A program made the position numbers and the translations under genes. The notes below the pieces were generated by a model. It did not search any database. It was not told where the DNA came from and saw only the letters and a list, made by a program, of their open reading frames with translations. 64,000 nucleotides of DNA, taken from Mycobacterium sp. IS-1742 (GTDB lineage: Bacteria > Actinomycetota > Actinomycetes > Mycobacteriales > Mycobacteriaceae). The DNA lies in NCBI RefSeq assembly GCF_001500125.1, contig NZ_LQIV01000045.1:124001-188000 (forward strand), in the 5' to 3' direction. Positions 1 through 7,701 of the stretch are shown in pieces. Every line of letters starts with the position of its first letter. The first letter of the stretch is position 1.

Positions 1-265
1 CCACGGGCCTGCGGCGGTCGAGGACCTCGAGAACCCGGCGCAGCGCCACGTCGGCGAACACCGCTGCAGCGGGCGGCGGCACGGGTTCGGCCGCTCGTGG
101 GGCCGGGCGCAACATGCGTGGGGTGTGCCGGTGCAGGGCCGCGGGCGACGGCGCCGGGCACGCCGCGGCCGCGCCGTCGGTGGGGGCGGGTTCGTAGTCG
201 ACGACCGGTGCGGTGAACGACGGACGCTCGGCGTCGGCGGGTGATGACGGCGTTGACTGGGTCAC
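1..265 (-). CDS. Rv3235-like family protein (3' end outside window)
   Basis: Partial gene entering from the left edge; only the first 88 or so codons are visible. It starts at a GTG (revcomp of 263-265). The N-terminal ~70 residues are Ala/Pro-rich and low complexity, then comes LRRVLEVLDRRRP, which resembles the start of the conserved domain of the actinobacterial Rv3235 family (DUF6459, as I recall it). That family sits near secA in mycobacteria and has no established function. It is divergent from the downstream acyltransferase-like gene. The assignment rests on one short motif plus synteny with Rv3232-Rv3235, so it is moderate. Confidence 0.6.
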   Translation of the reverse strand, partial: MTQSTPSSPADAERPSFTAPVVDYEPAPTDGAAAACPAPSPAALHRHTPRMLRPAPRAAEPVPPPAAAVFADVALRRVLEVLDRRRPV

Positions 266-436
266 GGCACACTCCAGCTCGGCGGGGCGGGGACGACCGT
301 CTGCTGGAGAGGAACAGACTCTCAGACATCGTCGCACGATTCGCGGCAGGTCCTGAGCACCCGTGATGCGGGTGCACAGACCGGGCCGCTACCGTGACGT
401 GGACATTGCGGGATTCGACGAAAGGGGAGGCGTCGG
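266..436. promoter_or_regulatory. Divergent intergenic region with a small hairpin
   Basis: This separates two divergent genes and must hold both promoters. A hairpin GCACCCG-TGATG-CGGGTGC lies at 357-375. A TACCGT that fits a mycobacterial -10 (TANNNT) follows at 390-395, and GAAAGGGGAGG at 420-430 is a good ribosome binding site for the ATG at 437. Nothing else is recognised. Confidence 0.4.
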
Positions 437-1843
437 ATGGTGACCCGACTGTCGGCGTCGGATGCGGAGTTCTTCCGGTTGGAGGACACCTCGACGCCGA
501 TGTACGTCGGCACGCTGTCGATCCTGCGGAAACCGCGTAGCGGGCTGAGCTACGAGACCCTGCTGCACACCGTGGAGCAGCGGCTACCCCAGATCCCGCG
601 GTACCGGCAGAAGGTCCGCGAAGTCACGATGGGCCTCGCGCGGCCGGTCTGGATCGACGACCGCGACTTCGACATCACCTACCACATCCGCCGCTCGGCG
701 CTGCCGTCGCCGGGCAGCGATGCCCAGCTGCACGACCTGGTCGCCCGACTCGGCTCCCGGCCGCTCGACAAGACCCGGCCGCTGTGGGAGATGTACCTGG
801 TCGAGGGGTTGGCGAAGAACCGCGTCGCGATTTACACCAAGACTCATCAGGCGCTGGTCAACGGGATGACCGCGCTCGAGATCGGCCATGTCGTCGCCGA
901 CCGCACCCAGAAACCGCCCGACTTCGGTGAGGACATCTGGATCCCCGCGCGCGAGCCCAGCGACCGGGCGCTGCTGCTCGGGGCCGTCGGCGAGTGGATC
1001 ACCCGCCCCGCCGAACAACTCGCGGCGGTCCGGTCCGCGGTGACCGACCTCGCCAACACCGAACAGCTCGCCGCCGCCGGCCACCGCGTCGCCGACGTCG
1101 CCCGCACGTTCGCCCGCGGCACCGCACCCAGCAGCCCGTTGAACACCACCGTCTCCCGCAACCGGCGGTTCACGGTGGCCGGGCACCGTCTCGAGGACTA
1201 CCGCAGCGTGCGGGCGCGCTACGACTGCGACATCAACGACGTCGTCCTCGCCGTCGTCGCCGGCGCACTGCGGAACTGGCTGCTCTCGCGTGGGGAACCG
1301 GTCAGCCCGACCGCCACCGTGCGGGCGATGGCGCCGATGTCGGTGTACCCCGACGCCGACATCGACTCCTCGAGTCCGGGGCAGGCGATCAGCCAGGTCT
1401 CGCCGTTCCTGGTCGACCTGCCGGTGGGTGAGAGCAATGCGGTCGTGCGCCTGTCGCAGATCGCCCACGCCACCGAGTCACATCCGACCGCGCCCAGCCT
1501 GGTGGATGCCCGCACGATCGTCACCCTGTCCGGGTTCGCGCCGCCCACGTTGCACGCGATGGGCATCCGCGTCGCGACCACGTTCCCCGCCCGGCAGTTC
1601 AACCTGCTCATCACCAACGTGCCCGGCGCCCAGAAACAGATGTTCGTCGCGGGAACGAAGCTGCTGGAGACCTACGCCGTTCCGCCGCTGCTGCACAACC
1701 AGGTGCTTGCGCTCGGCGTCACCTCCTACAACGGCGAGCTGTACTTCGGCATCAACGCCGACCGCGACGCGATGAGCGACGTCGACGTCCTGCCCGGTCT
1801 GCTGTCGGAGTCGCTCGACGAACTCAAGGCTGCCGCTCGGTGA
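437..1843 (+). CDS. Wax ester synthase/diacylglycerol acyltransferase-family protein, degenerate active site
   Basis: A 468-residue WS/DGAT (Tgs) family protein; members transfer acyl-CoA to diacylglycerol or fatty alcohol to make storage lipid. The family N-terminal block PLDKTRPLWEMYLVEGL is clear at 109-125. C-terminal conserved blocks (for example NLLITNVPG) are also present and the length is normal. The catalytic motif HHxxxDG, expected just after IYTKT, is instead HQALVNG (137-143), so the second His and the Asp are lost. Known members use the second His as general base, so activity is doubtful or altered. By position it corresponds to the Tgs3/Rv3233c-Rv3234c region of M. tuberculosis. 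It starts at an ATG with a strong GGGGAGG upstream. Confidence 0.85.
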   Translation: MVTRLSASDAEFFRLEDTSTPMYVGTLSILRKPRSGLSYETLLHTVEQRLPQIPRYRQKVREVTMGLARPVWIDDRDFDITYHIRRSALPSPGSDAQLHDLVARLGSRPLDKTRPLWEMYLVEGLAKNRVAIYTKTHQALVNGMTALEIGHVVADRTQKPPDFGEDIWIPAREPSDRALLLGAVGEWITRPAEQLAAVRSAVTDLANTEQLAAAGHRVADVARTFARGTAPSSPLNTTVSRNRRFTVAGHRLEDYRSVRARYDCDINDVVLAVVAGALRNWLLSRGEPVSPTATVRAMAPMSVYPDADIDSSSPGQAISQVSPFLVDLPVGESNAVVRLSQIAHATESHPTAPSLVDARTIVTLSGFAPPTLHAMGIRVATTFPARQFNLLITNVPGAQKQMFVAGTKLLETYAVPPLLHNQVLALGVTSYNGELYFGINADRDAMSDVDVLPGLLSESLDELKAAAR

Positions 1844-1903
1844 CCGGATCGTGGCCGGCGGGGGATTGACGCGACAACGTCGGCAGGTTCTCATGGTCTG
1901 ACC

Positions 1904-3640
1904 ATGACGGTCAGCTCCGAGAAGGACAACGAAAAGCCCCGGCGGCACAACATCGACGCGATCAAGTCGCCCACCGACGAGGCGATCCCGCACCCCGTCC
2001 TCGACATCCCGGTCCGCCACGAGGCCTACACCGGCTCCCGGGGTCTGGACTGGATCGTCTTCGGCGTCACCGCCGTGATCGCCGTGGCGTTCCTGGTCTG
2101 GGGTTTCATCAGCACGGATTCGCTGGCGACGGCCTCGGGCAACGCGTTGACCTGGGTGATGGACAACACCGGGTGGCTGTTCGTGCTCACCGCGTCGGGG
2201 TTCGTGGTCTTCGTGCTGTGGCTGGCACTCGGACGCTATGGCAACATCCCGCTCGGCCGCGACGACGAGGAACCCGAATTCCGCAGCGTGTCGTGGGTCG
2301 CGATGATGTTCAGCGCCGGGATGGGCATCGGGCTGATGTTCTTCGGTGTGGCCGAACCGCTGACCCATTTCGCCACGCCGCCGCCCGGCGTCGGGCCGGA
2401 GGGCGGCTCGGAGGCGGTCCAGTCCGCGATGGCGACGACGCTGTTCCACTGGACGTTGCATCCGTGGGCCATCTACGCCGTCGTCGGCCTGGCCATCGCG
2501 TACGGCGTCTACCGCAAGGGCCGGCTGCAGCTGATCAGCGCGGCCTTCGAACCCCTGATCGGGTCCCGGGCCAACGGGCCGTGGGGCAAGGTCATCGACA
2601 TGCTGGCGATCTTCGCCACGCTGTTCGGGTCGGCGGCCTCGCTGGGTCTGGGAGCGTTGCAGATCCGCAGCGGCCTACAGATCGTCGGCGGCATCGGCGA
2701 GACCGGCAACGCCGTCCTGATCGTCATCATCACGGCCCTGACGGTCGCGTTCGTGCTGTCGGCCGTCTCCGGGGTGGCGCGCGGCATCCAGTGGCTGTCG
2801 AACATCAACATGGTGCTGGCCCTGCTGCTGGCGTTGTTCATCTTCGTCGTCGGCCCGACGGTCTTCATCCTCAACCTGTTGCCGACGTCGATGGGCAGCT
2901 ACCTGGCCGACCTGGCGATGATGTCCGCCCGCACCGGCGCCGAGGGTTCCGACGTGGACACCTGGCTGCAGTCGTGGACGATCTTCTACTGGGCGTGGTG
3001 GATCTCCTGGACGCCGTTCGTCGGTATGTTCATCGCGCGCATCTCGCGCGGACGGACGATCCGGCAGTTCGTCACGGGCGTGCTGCTCGTGCCGAGCCTG
3101 GTCTCGCTGGTGTGGTTCTGCATCCTGGGCGGCGCGGCGATCGACACCCAGGAGGGTGGGGTGGACCTGGCCGGTCAGGGTAGCAACGAGGAACAGCTGT
3201 TCGCCCTGCTCGAGCAGTTTCCGATCGCGACCGTCGCCAGCGTCCTGGTGATGGTGCTGGTGGCGATCTTCTTCGTGTCCGGTGCCGACGCCGCGTCGAT
3301 CGTCATGGGTTCGCTGTCCGAACGCGGCACCATCAGACCCACCCGCGGTGTGGTGATCTTCTGGGGTGTGACCACCGGTGCGGTGGCGTTGGTGATGCTG
3401 CTCGTCGGCGGTGCGGACGCGCTGACGGGCCTGCAGACCATCACGATCATCGCCGCGCTGCCCTTCGTGCTCGTGATGGTGGGCCTGGCGGTGGCGCTGG
3501 TCAAGGACCTGCGGCACGATCCGTTGGTGGTGCGCAAGAAGTACGCCGCGGAGGCGGTCGACAGTGCGGTCATCCACGGCGTCACCGAACACGGCGACGA
3601 CTTCATCATCTCGGTGGAGAAGGATCCCGACGCCAGGTAG
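1904..3640 (+). CDS. BCCT family glycine betaine/choline-type transporter
   Basis: A 578-residue betaine-choline-carnitine transporter. A cytoplasmic N-terminus of about 45 residues precedes roughly 12 hydrophobic segments. Family landmarks include GMGIGLMFFGVAEPLTHF, the aromatic stretch WTLHPWAIY and WWISWTPFVGMFIARISRGR. It would import a compatible solute (betaine, ectoine or similar) using Na+ or H+; the substrate cannot be read from sequence. The C-terminal tail of ~45 residues is charged, as in osmosensing members. TTGACG at 1866-1871 with a weak -10 at 1889-1894 would place transcription start next to the ATG. I know of no BCCT gene at this position in M. tuberculosis, so it is probably a lineage-specific insertion. 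Confidence 0.9.
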   Translation: MTVSSEKDNEKPRRHNIDAIKSPTDEAIPHPVLDIPVRHEAYTGSRGLDWIVFGVTAVIAVAFLVWGFISTDSLATASGNALTWVMDNTGWLFVLTASGFVVFVLWLALGRYGNIPLGRDDEEPEFRSVSWVAMMFSAGMGIGLMFFGVAEPLTHFATPPPGVGPEGGSEAVQSAMATTLFHWTLHPWAIYAVVGLAIAYGVYRKGRLQLISAAFEPLIGSRANGPWGKVIDMLAIFATLFGSAASLGLGALQIRSGLQIVGGIGETGNAVLIVIITALTVAFVLSAVSGVARGIQWLSNINMVLALLLALFIFVVGPTVFILNLLPTSMGSYLADLAMMSARTGAEGSDVDTWLQSWTIFYWAWWISWTPFVGMFIARISRGRTIRQFVTGVLLVPSLVSLVWFCILGGAAIDTQEGGVDLAGQGSNEEQLFALLEQFPIATVASVLVMVLVAIFFVSGADAASIVMGSLSERGTIRPTRGVVIFWGVTTGAVALVMLLVGGADALTGLQTITIIAALPFVLVMVGLAVALVKDLRHDPLVVRKKYAAEAVDSAVIHGVTEHGDDFIISVEKDPDAR

Positions 3641-3653
3641 CTAGTCTCGCGGG

Positions 3654-4154
3654 ATGCGCGTCTACATCCCGGTGACCCTCGCCATGCTCGCCCAGCTCGT
3701 CGCCGACCGGTCGTTGCGCGCGGTCAACGGCACCGCCTTCGCGGTCACACCGACCCTGCGCGAGTCCTACGCCGAGGGGGACGACGACGAACTGGCCGAG
3801 GTCGCCCTGCGCGATGCGGCGCTGGCCTCCCTGCGGCTGCTGGCCGCCGACGACGGCGCCTCGAGCCTGCCGCCACGGCGGGCGGTGCTCGTGGCCGACG
3901 TCGAGGGTGCGGCGGCGCGGCCGGATCTCGACGACGCCGTGGTGCGGTTGACCGGTGCGGTGGAGTATTCGGACGTGATCGCGGCCTATGTGGACAACGC
4001 CGACGCGGAGAGTGCTGTCCGGCTGGCCATCGACGCCGTGGACGTCGCCGACTTCGGTGACGAGGACGCCGAGCTGACCGTCGGCGATGCGCAGGACCAC
4101 GACCTGGCCTGGTACGCCCCGCAGGAACTGCCCTTCCTGCTCGACCTGCTCTGA
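3654..4154 (+). CDS. Rv3231c-like conserved protein (DUF6912)
   Basis: A 166-residue acidic cytosolic protein with the MRVYIPVTLAMLAQLV start typical of the actinobacterial Rv3231c/DUF6912 family. It has no membrane segments, cysteine clusters or catalytic motifs that I recognise. Gene order (this protein, then the reductase and DesA3) is the same as Rv3231c-Rv3230c-Rv3229c in M. tuberculosis, which supports orthology. Function is unknown. The 39-bp gap to the reductase contains a palindromic operator, so the two genes are probably not simply co-transcribed. Confidence 0.75.
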   Translation: MRVYIPVTLAMLAQLVADRSLRAVNGTAFAVTPTLRESYAEGDDDELAEVALRDAALASLRLLAADDGASSLPPRRAVLVADVEGAAARPDLDDAVVRLTGAVEYSDVIAAYVDNADAESAVRLAIDAVDVADFGDEDAELTVGDAQDHDLAWYAPQELPFLLDLL

Positions 4155-4167
4155 AACTGGATACGGA

Positions 4168-4191
4168 ACCGTAAGTTACGGTACCGTAGGT
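4168..4191. promoter_or_regulatory. Palindromic operator upstream of the desaturase reductase gene
   Basis: ACCGTAA-G-TTACGGT (4168-4182) is a perfect 7+1+7 palindrome. It overlaps a second palindrome, TACGGTACCGTA. The element ends 2 nt before the ATG at 4194. A 19-bp core, RGTTACGSTACCGTAGGT with one flanking base, recurs upstream of desA3 with two mismatches. TACCGT (4182-4187) would serve as a -10 for a leaderless transcript starting at the ATG. The size and symmetry suit a TetR-family repressor of fatty acid desaturation, but which regulator binds is inference. Confidence 0.65.
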
Positions 4192-4193
4192 TT

Positions 4194-5324
4194 ATGGCCA
4201 AGAGTCAGATCAAAGTCTCTGCCAAAGTCGTCGACACCGTGCGCCCCCACGTCGCTGCGAAGCATCCCGCTCTCAACGCGCTGCGCAACATCGCCGCCCG
4301 GATCACGACGCCGCTGCTGCCCGACGACTACCTGCAGCTCGCCAACCCGCTGTGGTCGGCGCGCGAGCTGCGCGGTCGTGTCCTCGAGGTCCGCCGCGAG
4401 ACCGAGGACTCCGCCACGCTGGTGATCAAGCCGGGGTGGGGTTTCACGTTCGACTACCAGCCCGGTCAGTACGTCGGCATCGGCCTGCTGGTCGACGGCC
4501 GCTGGCGCTGGCGCAGCTATTCGCTGACGTCCAGCCCGCGCAGCGGGGGCCGCACCATCACCATCACGGTCAAGGCCATGCCCGAGGGGTTCCTGTCGAC
4601 GCACCTCGTCGGCGGGGTGGCGCCCGGCATGATCGTGCGGTTGGCGGCTCCGCAGGGCAACTTCGTCATGCCCGACCCGGCGCCGGCCAAGGTGCTGTTC
4701 CTCACCGCCGGCTCCGGCATCACGCCGGTGATGTCGATGCTGCGCACCCTGCAGCGCCGCGATCAGATCACCGACGTCGTCCACGTGCACTCCGCGCCGA
4801 CCGACGCCGACGTCATGTTCGGTGCGGAGTTGGCGACTCTGGAGGACAGTCACGACGGCTACCGCCTCCATCTGCGGACCACGCGCACGCAGGGGCGTCT
4901 GGACCTGTCCCGGCTCGACGAGATCGTGCCCGACTGGCGGGAACGTCAGACGTGGGCATGCGGGCCCGAGGGCATGCTCGACGCCGCCGAGAAGGTGTGG
5001 AAGCAGGCCGGGATCGCCGACGAGCTGCACCTGGAGCGGTTCGCGGTCACCAGGGCGGCGCCGCACGGCGAGGGCGGCACGGTGTCGTTCGCCCGCAGCG
5101 GCAAGACCGTCGACGCGGATGCGGCCACCTCGCTCATGGATGCGGGGGAGAAGGTCGGCGTGCAGATGCCGTTCGGCTGCCGGATGGGTATCTGTCAGTC
5201 GTGTGTGGTCGGTCTGGTCGACGGCCACGTGCGCGACCTGCGCACCGGTGTGGAGCACGAGGCGGGCACCCGGATCCAGACCTGTGTGTCGGCCGCGTCC
5301 GGTGATTGCGTTCTGGACGTTTAG
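4194..5324 (+). CDS. Stearoyl-CoA desaturase electron transfer partner (ferredoxin reductase, Rv3230c-like)
   Basis: A 376-residue oxidoreductase passing electrons from NADPH through flavin and a [2Fe-2S] centre to the membrane desaturase DesA3. The FAD site is visible as RSYSLTSSP (107-115) and the nucleotide site as TAGSGITPVMSML (171-183). The plant-type [2Fe-2S] ligands are Cys329, Cys334, Cys337 and Cys364 at the C-terminus. The order FAD-NAD-ferredoxin and the length match Rv3230c, the known DesA3 partner. No Shine-Dalgarno precedes the ATG; the -10-like TACCGT 6 nt upstream suggests leaderless translation. desA3 follows 68 bp downstream with a matching operator of its own. Confidence 0.92.
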   Translation: MAKSQIKVSAKVVDTVRPHVAAKHPALNALRNIAARITTPLLPDDYLQLANPLWSARELRGRVLEVRRETEDSATLVIKPGWGFTFDYQPGQYVGIGLLVDGRWRWRSYSLTSSPRSGGRTITITVKAMPEGFLSTHLVGGVAPGMIVRLAAPQGNFVMPDPAPAKVLFLTAGSGITPVMSMLRTLQRRDQITDVVHVHSAPTDADVMFGAELATLEDSHDGYRLHLRTTRTQGRLDLSRLDEIVPDWRERQTWACGPEGMLDAAEKVWKQAGIADELHLERFAVTRAAPHGEGGTVSFARSGKTVDADAATSLMDAGEKVGVQMPFGCRMGICQSCVVGLVDGHVRDLRTGVEHEAGTRIQTCVSAASGDCVLDV

Positions 5325-5339
5325 TAGTTACCCACTGGT

Positions 5340-5373
5340 AACCTACGACTTCGTAGGTTACGCTACCGTAGGT
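5340..5373. promoter_or_regulatory. Palindromic operator upstream of desA3
   Basis: AACCTACGA-CT-TCGTAGGTT (5340-5359) is a perfect inverted repeat with 9-bp arms. It is followed by a half-repeat ending TACCGTAGGT. Its right part matches the operator before the reductase gene at 17 of 19 positions. This second site lies inside the two-gene locus, so desA3 probably has its own promoter under the same regulator. A strong GGAAGGAGG follows at 5377-5385 and decides the ATG at 5393. Confidence 0.65.
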
Positions 5374-5392
5374 AGAGGAAGGAGGCGCCAAG

Positions 5393-6634
5393 ATGGCAAT
5401 CACAGACGTTCCTGAATTCGCACATCTCACCGACGCCGACATCGAGAGCCTGGGTGTCGAACTCGACACGATCAGGCAGGACATCGAAGACTCCCTCGGT
5501 GAGCGCGACGCGCGCTACATCCGCCGCACCATCGCGGCGCAGCGCGCACTCGAGGTGGCTGGCCGGCTGATGCTGGCCGCGAGCTCCCGACGGTCGGCAT
5601 GGTGGGCCGGCACCACGACGCTGGGCGTGGCCAAGATCATCGAGAACATGGAGATCGGCCACAACGTCATGCACGGTCAGTGGGATTGGATGAACGATCC
5701 CGAGATCCACTCCTCCTCGTGGGAGTGGGACATGGGCGGCTCCTCCAAGCACTGGCGGTTCACCCACAACTTCATGCACCACAAGTACACCAACATCCTC
5801 GGGATGGACGACGACGTGGGCTACGGCCTGCTGCGCGTCACCCGCGATGCCAAGTGGAAGCCGTTCAACCTCGGCAACCTGCTGTACAACGCGATCCTCG
5901 CCATCGGGTTCGAGTGGGGCGTCGCGCTGCAGCACGTCGAGCTGGGCAAGGTCTTCAAGGGCCGCGACAACCGGGACGAGAGCAAGGTCCGGGCACGCGA
6001 ATTCGCCGCCAAGGCGGGCACGCAGCTGGTGAAGGACTACGTGGCCTGGCCGGCGGTGACGTCGCTGTCGCCAGGTGCGACCTACCGGTCGACGCTGACG
6101 GCCAACGCGGTGGCCAACGTCATCCGCAACGTGTGGTCCAACGCGGTGATCTTCTGCGGTCACTTCCCCGACGGCGCCGAGAAGTTCACCAAGACCGACA
6201 TGGTCGGCGAGTCGAAGGGCCAGTGGTACCTGCGCCAGATGCTCGGCAGCGCCAACTTCGAAGGCAGCTGGCTGCTGCGTTTCATGAGCGGCAACCTGTG
6301 CCACCAGATCGAGCATCACCTGTACCCGGACCTGCCCAGCAACCGGTTGCACGAGATCTCCAAGCGCGTGCAGCAGATCTGCGACAAGTACGACCTGCCC
6401 TACACGACGGGCGCGTTCCTGGTGCAGTACGGCAAGACCTGGCGCACGATCGCCAAGCTGTCCCTGCCGGACAAGTACCTGCGCGACACCGCCGACAATG
6501 CGCCCGAGACCCGCAGCGAGCGGATGTTCGCCGAACTCGAGCCGAACGAGCGGCGCGGTCTGCGCTCGTCGATCGCCGCGGTGCGGGCCCGCCGTCGCGA
6601 GAAGCGCGAGTCCCGCGGGACACTGGCCGCGTAG
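5393..6634 (+). CDS. desA3: Acyl-CoA delta-9 desaturase DesA3
   Basis: A 413-residue membrane-bound di-iron desaturase that introduces the delta-9 double bond into stearoyl-CoA to give oleoyl-CoA, a phospholipid and triacylglycerol precursor. The three histidine boxes are HNVMH (90-94), HNFMHH (125-130) and HQIEHH (304-309). Hydrophobic stretches around 165-180 and 235-255 are compatible with membrane insertion. It pairs with the reductase gene just upstream, as in M. tuberculosis Rv3229c-Rv3230c. The C-terminus is Arg/Lys-rich. Start is fixed by the strong ribosome site 8 nt upstream. Regulation by the twin operators is likely; a bidirectional terminator follows. Confidence 0.95.
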   Translation: MAITDVPEFAHLTDADIESLGVELDTIRQDIEDSLGERDARYIRRTIAAQRALEVAGRLMLAASSRRSAWWAGTTTLGVAKIIENMEIGHNVMHGQWDWMNDPEIHSSSWEWDMGGSSKHWRFTHNFMHHKYTNILGMDDDVGYGLLRVTRDAKWKPFNLGNLLYNAILAIGFEWGVALQHVELGKVFKGRDNRDESKVRAREFAAKAGTQLVKDYVAWPAVTSLSPGATYRSTLTANAVANVIRNVWSNAVIFCGHFPDGAEKFTKTDMVGESKGQWYLRQMLGSANFEGSWLLRFMSGNLCHQIEHHLYPDLPSNRLHEISKRVQQICDKYDLPYTTGAFLVQYGKTWRTIAKLSLPDKYLRDTADNAPETRSERMFAELEPNERRGLRSSIAAVRARRREKRESRGTLAA

Positions 6635-6657
6635 AGGCCGGAACCGAACGCACCGAC

Positions 6658-6705
6658 ACTGCGGGGAGATCGCGATTCCATCGAAATCGTGGATCTCCCC
6701 GCAGT
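6658..6705. terminator. Bidirectional terminator between desA3 and aldo/keto reductase
   Basis: Perfect 14-bp arms, ACTGCGGGGAGATC at 6658-6671 and its complement at 6692-6705. GCGATT/AATCGT pairing continues almost to the loop. It lies in the 85-bp gap between convergent genes, the expected place for a shared terminator. There is no clear T-run, as is common in mycobacteria. Confidence 0.8.
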
Positions 6706-6719
6706 TTCGGCGTCGGGGG

Positions 6720-7580
6720 TCAGTCGGGGATGTAGTCGAACGTGTCCGGATTCGGCCCGATGCGGCCCTGCTCGCCTTTGTCCAGTCCGGACAGCGCGTC
6801 GACGTCGGCATCACCGAGCTCGAAGTCGAACAGGTCGAAGTTCTCCTGAATGCGTTGCGGCGTAACCGATTTCGGAAAGATGATGTCACCACGCTGAATG
6901 TGCCAGCGCAGCACCACCTGTGCGGGTGACTTGCCGCTCGCCTCGGCGATGCGGGTGACCGTCGAATCGTCGAGCACCTGTCCCTGGGCGATCGGCGACC
7001 ACGCCTCGGTGGCGATTCCGTGTTCGGTGCCGTAGGAGCGGACGGCGTCGTTGACGAAGTACGGGTGCACCTCGATCTGGTTGACCGCGGGTACCGTCTC
7101 CGTCTCGCGGGCGAGGCGCTCGAGGTGGTCGACCTGGAAGTTCGACACGCCGATGCTGCGGGCGCGGCCGTCCTTCTTGAACTCCTCGAGCGTCTTCCAC
7201 GTCGAGACGAAGTCGCCGTCGTACAGGGTCGGCAGCGGCCAGTGGATGAGGAACAGATCGACATACCCGTCGGAACCGTCGAAACCCAGCTCGCTCAACG
7301 TCCTGTCGAAGGCACGGCGGGCGTCGTCGGGACGGTGGAACCCGTTGTTCAGCTTGCTGGTGATGAAGATCTCGCCGCGGTCGACACCGGAGTCGCGGAT
7401 GCCCTCGCCGACCCCGCGTTCGTTCTGGTACATCTGCGCGGTGTCGATGTGGCGGTAGCCGATGTCCAGCGCCGTCTTCACCGCGCTCGCCGTCTCGTCG
7501 GGTTTGATCTGGTAGACGCCGAACCCCAACTGGGGGATCGAGGCGCCGTCGTTCAGGGTGACTGTGGGAACGGTGCTCAA
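6720..7580 (-). CDS. Aldo/keto reductase
   Basis: A 286-residue NADPH-dependent aldo/keto reductase of the family that includes mycobacterial Rv2971-type enzymes. It reduces small aldehydes and ketones; the physiological substrate is unknown. The catalytic tetrad is visible as Asp46 and Tyr51 in DTAQMY, Lys76 in ITSKL and His113 in LIHWP. I chose the TTG at 7578-7580 because AAGGAGG sits 7 nt upstream (revcomp 7588-7594) and the protein then begins STVPTVTLNDG, the usual family start. The longer in-frame reading adds an atypical His-rich leader. It is convergent with desA3 and separated from it by a hairpin terminator. Confidence 0.9.
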   Translation of the reverse strand: MSTVPTVTLNDGASIPQLGFGVYQIKPDETASAVKTALDIGYRHIDTAQMYQNERGVGEGIRDSGVDRGEIFITSKLNNGFHRPDDARRAFDRTLSELGFDGSDGYVDLFLIHWPLPTLYDGDFVSTWKTLEEFKKDGRARSIGVSNFQVDHLERLARETETVPAVNQIEVHPYFVNDAVRSYGTEHGIATEAWSPIAQGQVLDDSTVTRIAEASGKSPAQVVLRWHIQRGDIIFPKSVTPQRIQENFDLFDFELGDADVDALSGLDKGEQGRIGPNPDTFDYIPD

Positions 7581-7587
7581 GGTCGAG

Positions 7588-7594
7588 CCTCCTT
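7588..7594 (-). promoter_or_regulatory. Ribosome binding site deciding a TTG start
   Basis: AAGGAGG on the minus strand lies 7 nt before the TTG at 7580, an ideal Shine-Dalgarno. It supports the shorter start of the aldo/keto reductase. The rest of the 121-bp gap to rsgA holds no gene. Confidence 0.75.
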
Positions 7595-7701
7595 CTGACG
7601 TAGTTGCATCGACGTGATGTGTGTGCCCGGTTGACACAACCCCACACCCGCCTCGTGACTTCCGTTACGCACCTGTCAGGACGCTGTGGATTTGTCCGAC
7701 G

